From: Mangrovicoccus sp.
GTDB taxonomy: Bacteria > Pseudomonadota > Alphaproteobacteria > Rhodobacterales > Rhodobacteraceae
Reading direction: 5' to 3'
DNA length: 57,951 nt
Assembly (NCBI GenBank): GCA_025800345.1
Contig: JAOXSB010000078.1
Location: forward strand, 1 to 57,951
In this document: in pieces, positions 52,214 to 57,951 of the stretch
How positions within the stretch are numbered: the first letter of the stretch is position 1
Layout: each line of letters opens with the position of its first letter
Notes under the pieces: generated by a model
Database searches by the model: none
What the model saw: only the letters and a program-made list of their open reading frames with translations
What the model was told of the DNA's origin: nothing
Program-made: the position numbers and the translations under genes

Positions 52214-54220
52214 TTAGCCCCCCTGGCCCATTTCGGGATAGATGGGCGCGAGCAAGCGCGGCGTAAAGCTTTCACCGATCCACACCGAAAGATGGTCATG
52301 GTCACGGTAATTGGCCCGCTGTTTCGTGCCAAAGGCGCAAAGCTCTGTATCGCAGAGATCATCAACAAAAGAGACCGCATGGCTGTTGGGTGACTGCGCC
52401 AACCGATCCAAAACCGTTTCAATCGGCGCATAGCGGGCATCATGTTCTGGCCGCCCTGTGGCCAAATCCGCTTGCACCCGATCAAAATCGAGCCCCATGA
52501 GATGCACCCGCGCATAGACATCCCGCGTGCTGAAATCCTGATATGGTGGCTGCTGCACCAATACAAATTCCGCCCCGGCGGCTTCGACCCGGCGCTGCAA
52601 TTCGGCCAATTGGGTCTCGAACACTTGGAAGGAATACGCCAAGTCGCGGGTCATATCAGCTTTGGTATCCAGATAGGCTGGCCGGGTGACAAAATCCCCC
52701 CCTGCATAAAAGGACCAACGGGCCGCAACGATGACACCATCGACATTTTCAAAGATCGACGGATCAAAGGCGTGCAGATTGCGGCGCAAACACCCCGCAT
52801 CGACTTTGTTGCGATACTCTAAATAGGTGTCCGGCAGGGGCGGACAGCCCCCCTGCAACGACACCAAGAGCCGAACTCCCTGCTTTGCCATCACCTTATC
52901 CAAAGCGGCAAAATAGGGAATCACATGGCTATCGCCCACCGCCAAAACCGTGCGCGTGCCCTCGGGATCGCCTTTGACGCAGTAATAGCTCTCGGTCGCT
53001 TGGCCGTCTTTTTGGAAATTGGCCCAGTTAAAGCACGGGTCCGAGCCCTCCACATCATAGCCATCTTCCAGCGAACCATAGAGCTCTGGCGCCAGATCCA
53101 CACGGTTTGGGAACCCTCCTGAATTGAGCCCCCAAACCCCAAAGCCAATGAAAAGCGCCGAGGCCAAAGCCGATACTTGAAACAAGCGTTTACGGCTGGG
53201 CAACACCCGCGCATTGGGGCCGCGGAAGGGCTGTTCGATATATTTCCAACTGGTCCATGAGACCAAGAACACAAAGCCCGTGGCCAGGACCATCACCCAA
53301 ATGGGCGGCTCACCCAAGGCGCGGATGCGGGTAAAACTATAGATCGGATGATGCCACAAATAGGCGCTATAGCTGATCAACCCGACCCCCACCATGAACC
53401 GGGTGGACAGCAGCCGCGCCACATAAGTGCCCTGACGAGCAAAACCCAAGATCAGCACCGTCCCCAGCACGGGCACGATGGTATAGCGCGATGGAAATGG
53501 CGTGCGCTCGCTGTAAAACAACATGGCAAAAGCCACCATCGCCAGGCCGAGCCCGGCCAGCAGATCATGGCCTTTCATGGCGCGGCCGGTGGCATAAAGC
53601 GCAAGAAGCGAGCCCGCCAAAAGCTCCCAAAACCGCGACGGGGTGAAAAAGAAATTCACCGTGGGCTCATTGCGCGCGCCCCAATCGCTGAGCAGCAAAC
53701 TGGCCACGGCCAAAAGCCCCAACACCGCCATGCTCAAACGGCGCCCAGACATCATGCATAGGAACAGCACCAAAGGGATCAGCAAGTAATATTGCTCTTC
53801 AATCCCCAAGCTCCAGGTATGCAGCAGCGGCTTTTCGCCAACTTCCGGCGCAAAATACCCACCTTGGCGTTCGCCAAAATGGAAATTGGAGATAAACAGC
53901 GCCGCCGCACCAAAACTGCGAGCGTAATCGGAAAATTCATCCGGGATCAGGAAGAACCATGCAAAGGGTATGGTCACCGCCATCATGGCAAAAAGCGCGG
54001 GCAAGATCCGCCGGGCCCGGCGCTCGTAGAATTTCGCTAAGGAATAGCGTTTGTCTTCCATCTCGGTGATCAAGATCGTGGTGATCAAGAAGCCTGAGAT
54101 CACAAAGAAAACATCCACACCCACATAGCCGCCCGGCACCAGGGGCAAGCCCGCATGAAACAGGATCACAGGCAACACTGCGACGGCCCGCAGCCCGTCA
54201 ATCTCGCGGCGATATTTCAT
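52214..54220 (-). CDS. OafA/YrhL-type membrane acyltransferase with SGNH domain
   Basis: The 668-aa protein has an N-terminal acyltransferase-3 domain of about ten membrane helices (REIDGLRAVAVLPVILFHAG with conserved H22, then GGYVGVDVFFVISGFLI). It is fused to a periplasmic SGNH hydrolase-like domain from about residue 390 (AVGDSHVIPYF nucleophile block; C-terminal DHDHLSVWIGE with Asp/His). Such proteins O-acetylate lipopolysaccharide, peptidoglycan or other surface glycans. The target is unknown. It is last in a minus-strand run after the RimK-like operon, with a 117-base gap. Confidence 0.93.
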   Translation of the reverse strand: MKYRREIDGLRAVAVLPVILFHAGLPLVPGGYVGVDVFFVISGFLITTILITEMEDKRYSLAKFYERRARRILPALFAMMAVTIPFAWFFLIPDEFSDYARSFGAAALFISNFHFGERQGGYFAPEVGEKPLLHTWSLGIEEQYYLLIPLVLFLCMMSGRRLSMAVLGLLAVASLLLSDWGARNEPTVNFFFTPSRFWELLAGSLLALYATGRAMKGHDLLAGLGLAMVAFAMLFYSERTPFPSRYTIVPVLGTVLILGFARQGTYVARLLSTRFMVGVGLISYSAYLWHHPIYSFTRIRALGEPPIWVMVLATGFVFLVSWTSWKYIEQPFRGPNARVLPSRKRLFQVSALASALFIGFGVWGLNSGGFPNRVDLAPELYGSLEDGYDVEGSDPCFNWANFQKDGQATESYYCVKGDPEGTRTVLAVGDSHVIPYFAALDKVMAKQGVRLLVSLQGGCPPLPDTYLEYRNKVDAGCLRRNLHAFDPSIFENVDGVIVAARWSFYAGGDFVTRPAYLDTKADMTRDLAYSFQVFETQLAELQRRVEAAGAEFVLVQQPPYQDFSTRDVYARVHLMGLDFDRVQADLATGRPEHDARYAPIETVLDRLAQSPNSHAVSFVDDLCDTELCAFGTKQRANYRDHDHLSVWIGESFTPRLLAPIYPEMGQGG

Positions 54221-54337
54221 ATTGGGCTCTTATCTTGTCAGGTCTTGCCCAAAGTCCATGCCCGCCCAGCCCTCAAAGCTCAAGATGGCAGACTTGCTGC
54301 CCCCGCCATTGTGACTTTGAAGAAGCGCCCAAAGCCC

Positions 54338-55303
54338 TCAGGCACTTCCCCCGCCAAGCGCGCGCCGGGCCCAATCAGCCCGCCAAATCGGGTCACTGGG
54401 CGGGTTTTCATCGGCAATCAGCGCCTCGATCCGATCCACACGCCGGGCCATCCCCTCGCCATTGGCCACTTGGATCGCCAGGCCTGGCCGTGCATTCAAT
54501 TCCAGCACCTGTGGTCCGGCCAAGCGGTCGAGCACAATATCTGCCCCAAGATAGCCCAATCCGCTGGCCGCCTGACAGCGCGCTGCCAAGCGGATCAACT
54601 CGGCCCAATGGGGCACTTCCATCTCGGAAAGATCCGCCCCGGTATCGGGATGATGGGTGATCGGCAGATCATGCTGCACCGCGCGCAGCGCTTTGCCCGT
54701 GCCGATATCAAGCCCTACGCCCACCGCACCTTGGTGCAAATTGGCTTTGCCATCGGATTCCGCCGTGGACAGGCGCGTCATCGCCATCATGGGAAAGCCT
54801 TTGTAAACGATGACCCGAATATCGGGCACGCCTTCAAAGCTAAAACGATCAAACACCCGGTCGAAATCCACCATGGCTTCGATCATCGCCACATCCGGCT
54901 TGCCGCCCAGAGAAAACAACCCGCTGAGCGTGTTGTTGATATGGCGCGCCACCGCATCAAACCCAATCCGGCTGCCTGAAGGTTTGATATAATCATCCCC
55001 ATCGCGCCCAGAGACCACCAAGATCCCTTTGCCGCCGGAGCCTCGTGAAGGTTTGATCACGAACTGCTCATGGGAGGCCAGAAACTCGGGCAGCATTTTG
55101 ATCTGTCCGGTCAGCTTCACCACCCCAATCAGCTTGGGCGCGGCCAGCCCATTGGCTTCGGCCAACTCCTTGGTTTTCAGCTTGTCATCCACCAGGGGGT
55201 ATAGCCTGCGCGGATTGTTTTGGGCGATCAGTTCCACATTGCGGCGATTCATGCCGACAATGCCCGCCCGCGCCAATTGCGTTGGAAAGGCCAGGCGCAG
55301 CAT
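54338..55303 (-). CDS. RimK-like ATP-grasp alpha-L-glutamate ligase
   Basis: The 321-aa ATP-grasp ligase has an N-terminal fold around TKELAEANGLAAPKLIG, the ATP-binding FVIKPSRGSGGKGILVVSG (K84) glycine loop, and the metal-binding end GADIVLDRLAGPQVLELNARPGLA. RimK-type enzymes add glutamate or related amino acids to a protein or small acceptor. It overlaps the 7TM gene by one base (TGATG). With the RimB-like protease upstream it matches a recurring three-gene arrangement of predicted peptide-modification systems. The substrate is unknown. Confidence 0.92.
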   Translation of the reverse strand: MLRLAFPTQLARAGIVGMNRRNVELIAQNNPRRLYPLVDDKLKTKELAEANGLAAPKLIGVVKLTGQIKMLPEFLASHEQFVIKPSRGSGGKGILVVSGRDGDDYIKPSGSRIGFDAVARHINNTLSGLFSLGGKPDVAMIEAMVDFDRVFDRFSFEGVPDIRVIVYKGFPMMAMTRLSTAESDGKANLHQGAVGVGLDIGTGKALRAVQHDLPITHHPDTGADLSEMEVPHWAELIRLAARCQAASGLGYLGADIVLDRLAGPQVLELNARPGLAIQVANGEGMARRVDRIEALIADENPPSDPIWRADWARRALGGGSA

Positions 55304-56835
55304 CAGTCTTGCCTCGCCAGCGGCTCAAAACGGCGCAATTCCGAGAGACGATAGCCCGTATATTGGCCAATCACCAAGATCACCGCGAGCACCACCAGCA
55401 GCAATTCAGGAAATTGGAAGGTCCAATAAGAGACAAAGCGGTTGGTCATGACCAGATAAGCGATCACCGCCGTGAGCAAACTGCCCCCGCCCTGGATCAA
55501 CACATCTTTCATACCTTCTTCTTCAGCCAAGACCGACATGCGCTCAATGGTCCAAGAGATGATGATCATAGGGAAGAAAGTCACGCTCAGCGCTTTGGTG
55601 ATGCCCAAGCGGAAGCCAACCACCGACAGCAGGATATAAAGGCCGATTACCACCACCAGCACCGCCGCGATGCGGGGCACCAAGAGCAAATTGAGCGATG
55701 TAAGATAGCCGCGGATCACCAAGCCGGTGCTGACCACGATCAAAAACAGCGCCAGGCCGGTCAACAGCTCGGTTTGCACAAATACCAGCGCGATCAGGAT
55801 CGGCATGAACGTGCCCGAGGTTTGCAGCCCCACCAGATTGCGCAAAACCACCACAACCAACGCCCCAATGGGGATCAAAAGCAGCGTCGCAAAGGCTTTT
55901 TGCGCCTCTACCGGCAAGGATAAGATCGAGAAATCAAGCAGCATAGAGCCGGTTTCAGCGTTCAATGTGATCGCTGCCTGGCGGCCGGACACTTCATCGG
56001 GAATGATCGAGAAGCGGATCTCGCTATCGCGCGCGCCCTCCACCTCAAACAAGCTATCGCTGCCAAATTGCCAGGGCAGGAACAGCTCGGGCAGGCCCAT
56101 GGTGGCGGTTCTCACATCAATAGCGCGCCAAGTCTCGCCATCCCACACCGCCAGCACATCGCTCAGCCGAGAGGTTTTTTTGATCTCCTCAAGGGACATG
56201 CCGCGCACCCGCTCGGCCGGGATGCCTGCGGAATGCATCAAACGCTGCGCCATCCGAACCCGGTCAGTAAAAGAGGGATCTTCGCCCAGCAGCGCTTGCG
56301 CCGCTGGCGAGGGCTCTTCTGCGGTCAAAGATTGCACCAGCCGCAGCGCCAAACCGACATTATCGGCCGAAAGCGAATGCGCCTCTGCCAAGATCGTATC
56401 TGCCGCATCGGCTTGGGTCAGGTCGAAAACCGGGGCGTCCGGGCGCTTGGGCGCATCCAAGGACGCAAACACATCGGGCTGGCCGCCGCGATAGACCCGC
56501 GCGCGGTAAAACAGCGAATGATCGCCCTCAGGAGAACGCGCTTGCCAAATCGCCACCCGGCCTGCACCGCTATTTTCTGTGTGATAGCCAAAACCGCGCC
56601 CGGCGCTGCCGCGATCCACCACCAAAAGGGAATCGGTGCTATGGGGCAGGCTTAGGGTGACTTTGACCGGATCGCCCTGGGCGCGAAACGAAATATGCGC
56701 CTCGGCCGTCCACACGGTTTCCTTGCTGCCCGGCATGAGCGGAAAACCCAGCCCGGAATGCTTATAGGCCGTCACCCCGATCCCAATAAGCAGCAGAATG
56801 CCAACAATAATTCGAAGTTGCAGTTTCGCGGTCAT
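55303..56835 (-). CDS. Inactive transglutaminase-like protein fused to seven transmembrane helices
   Basis: The 510-aa protein has an N-terminal membrane anchor (IIVGILLLIGIGVTAY), an extracytoplasmic region including a transglutaminase-like fold (DRVRMAQRLMHSAGIPAERVRGMSLEE; VLAVWDGETWRAIDVRTATMG), and about seven helices from residue 310 onward (LLLIPIGALVVVVL ... YTGYRLSELRRF). The classical Cys of active transglutaminases is not evident. It pairs with RimK-like and RimB-like genes in many bacteria. A role as membrane sensor or scaffold is proposed in general, not proven. Confidence 0.88.
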   Translation of the reverse strand: MTAKLQLRIIVGILLLIGIGVTAYKHSGLGFPLMPGSKETVWTAEAHISFRAQGDPVKVTLSLPHSTDSLLVVDRGSAGRGFGYHTENSGAGRVAIWQARSPEGDHSLFYRARVYRGGQPDVFASLDAPKRPDAPVFDLTQADAADTILAEAHSLSADNVGLALRLVQSLTAEEPSPAAQALLGEDPSFTDRVRMAQRLMHSAGIPAERVRGMSLEEIKKTSRLSDVLAVWDGETWRAIDVRTATMGLPELFLPWQFGSDSLFEVEGARDSEIRFSIIPDEVSGRQAAITLNAETGSMLLDFSILSLPVEAQKAFATLLLIPIGALVVVVLRNLVGLQTSGTFMPILIALVFVQTELLTGLALFLIVVSTGLVIRGYLTSLNLLLVPRIAAVLVVVIGLYILLSVVGFRLGITKALSVTFFPMIIISWTIERMSVLAEEEGMKDVLIQGGGSLLTAVIAYLVMTNRFVSYWTFQFPELLLVVLAVILVIGQYTGYRLSELRRFEPLARQD

Positions 56836-56845
56836 GGCACCCTCG

Positions 56846-57463
56846 TTACTCGGCAGGCGTGTAAGTGTCTTGGATATAGGCGCGGCTCACATCCACCAGC
56901 GCAGTATCCTCAAGGTAATTCCGCCCGATTAGCACCGGGAATTCGAACCCGGTACGGTCCGCCAGATTCACTTCAATACGCCGTTCCACATCGCCAATCT
57001 TAAGATCCATCACCACCACATAGCGCTCGTGATAGTCCTCATCGCCGCGTTTCTTAATTTTCGCGATGCGCGCAACCTTACGCTGGGCCTCAATATCGAT
57101 GCCTGCTTCGTCATTGGTGATATGAAAACGCACCCAGGGATTCCCATCCCGTTCGAAATCTTCGATCTTTGTGGCGTGAATCGAGGTGGTCGTGGCCCCG
57201 GTATCAATCCGCGCAGGCCAGGTGACGTTAAATTCTGGCAGATGCACATTTTCGGCCTCACCGATTACCTGCAATTCCCCATGGGCGAGGTTTTCTTCAA
57301 GCCGCAGCACTTTTGGCGCATCTTCCGCAGGCGATGGAGTGGGGGCAATTAAGATCGACACAGCCAAACCCGCCACAGCAAGAGACGAAGGCGCAACCCG
57401 ACATCTTTCCGCTAGGTCAGGGAGAGTAAAGTGTAACTGTTTAAAGAAATCCATAACTTGCAT
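56846..57463 (-). CDS. RimB-like retropepsin-fold protease (annotated ATP-dependent zinc protease family)
   Basis: From the ATG at 57463 (GGAGGGG just upstream) the 205-aa protein has a membrane anchor or signal segment (SLAVAGLAVSILIA, about 27-40). A domain follows with the aspartic-protease-like triad D87-T88-G89 (WPARIDTGATTTSIHA) and a C-terminal block RTGFEFPVLIGRNYLED typical of this family. It is first of the three-gene unit, 10 bases before the 7TM gene. The family is commonly labelled zinc protease, but the visible motif is DTGA; activity here is untested. Confidence 0.88.
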   Translation of the reverse strand: MQVMDFFKQLHFTLPDLAERCRVAPSSLAVAGLAVSILIAPTPSPAEDAPKVLRLEENLAHGELQVIGEAENVHLPEFNVTWPARIDTGATTTSIHATKIEDFERDGNPWVRFHITNDEAGIDIEAQRKVARIAKIKKRGDEDYHERYVVVMDLKIGDVERRIEVNLADRTGFEFPVLIGRNYLEDTALVDVSRAYIQDTYTPAE

Positions 57464-57623
57464 GCCCCTCCCCGTGCTGTGCTTCCAACGGCTATATCGG
57501 CACCAACGTGAATTCGTCTCTGACATCTTGACGCAGAACCAGGGTTCACAGCGTGCACATATAGATCCTTTTTCACGAGAATTCCGCGCCTATGGGCCGC
57601 GCAAATCTCATCCCTGGAGAAAC

Positions 57624-57951
57624 TCAGACTGAGCGGGCACTCAGCAATTCGACCCCCTCAACTTCTAGCATCTCAAATAAGGTCTTATCCCGTGTCTTCG
57701 GGTTCTTGCGCCGGTTCTTAGGCAGCCGCATCACTACCTGCTTAACTTCTCGCGCGTCCTCTTTAGTTATCTCAGCAAGTGGCTTATCACCTGTGATCTC
57801 TGAGAGCAGCGAGAACGCATCCCGCTTGTCCCTCTCTGTCTTCACCGCCAGCGCATCCGTGCGGCTCTTTTCCTCAAAATACATCGCAACAGATTCTGAG
57901 AATTTAACCCGCCTCTCGGGAACCTCGCCCTGCGCCCCAGGAACCGCCACT
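57624..57951 (-). pseudogene. Truncated phage-type integrase (5' end beyond window)
   Basis: The frame is open to the right window edge and stops at 57624. It contains the core-binding domain of a tyrosine recombinase (FSESVAMYFEEKSR, TGDKPLAEITKEDAREVKQVVMRLPKNRRK) but ends shortly after, at LLSARSV. The whole catalytic domain (R...HxxR...Y) is missing. It is most likely the remnant of a second mobile element; the upstream part lies outside the window. The ATG at 57950 may be internal to a longer frame. Confidence 0.75.

Overview
The window is a stretch of an alphaproteobacterial chromosome, most likely a marine Rhodobacteraceae (Roseobacter-type) genome. This rests on gene content and style: high GC, a chvI-hprK-rapZ-EIIA(Man)-HPr signalling block beside pckA, a short alphaproteobacterial HprK, paired etfBA, VPLPA-type PEP-CTERM proteins, and many short Rhodobacterales-style hypothetical genes. 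No 16S or species-level marker is present, so genus is not claimed.

Layout. 1-12.3 kb is mostly core: an XRE regulator cut by the left edge, aspartate aminotransferase, a MATE exporter, an outer-membrane-like protein, cytochrome b561, parE, a small secreted Cys/His protein, a prephenate-dehydrogenase-like gene, an SDR, a DUF302/lipoprotein pair, and a divergent class II aldolase/mtnA pair that fits 5-methylthioribose (DHAP-shunt) salvage. 12.4-17.7 kb is a tight four-gene operon (speA, carboxyspermidine dehydrogenase, nspC, speB) that encodes the whole route from arginine to spermidine; a nested hairpin lies directly before the speA ribosome site. 17.7-22.9 kb has fghA, small hypotheticals, dapD, two tandem THxN-family PEP-CTERM proteins and a LOG protein. 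22.9-26.7 kb (minus strand) has acpS and a gpsA-phosphatase-ggpS operon that would make the compatible solute glucosylglycerol from glycerol-3-phosphate. 26.9-35.4 kb has a papain-like secreted protein, pckA, chvI (without chvG beside it), hprK, rapZ, EIIA, HPr, an acyltransferase and etfBA.

35.69-48.81 kb is a 13.1-kb integrated element in a tRNA-Asn gene, bounded by 51-bp direct repeats. It holds a tyrosine recombinase, an AlpA-like regulator, an unknown 421-aa protein, a gene-poor repeat-rich segment, small phage-like genes, a TerS-like protein, a large terminase split into separate ATPase and nuclease genes, two tandem glycine-repeat coiled-coil paralogues, and an AT-richer cargo end. The cargo has a stand-alone class III nucleotidyl cyclase (Pycsar-cyclase-like) facing a three-gene operon made of a small basic protein, a 742-aa protein with a metzincin-spaced HExxH...H motif, and a 243-aa partner. 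No portal, capsid or tail genes are visible, so the element looks like a phage satellite or reduced prophage carrying a candidate, unassigned defence module. This is the most interesting part of the window.

48.8-57.95 kb returns to the chromosome: MBL-fold hydrolase, an EnvZ-like histidine kinase, two tandem tRNA-Gly genes, an OafA-type acyltransferase with an SGNH domain, and a RimB-like protease / 7TM transglutaminase-like / RimK-like ligase operon. It ends in a C-terminally truncated integrase, which suggests another mobile-element scar at the right edge.

No rRNA, CRISPR array or complete insertion sequence was seen. All functions are read from sequence by eye; no database search was run.
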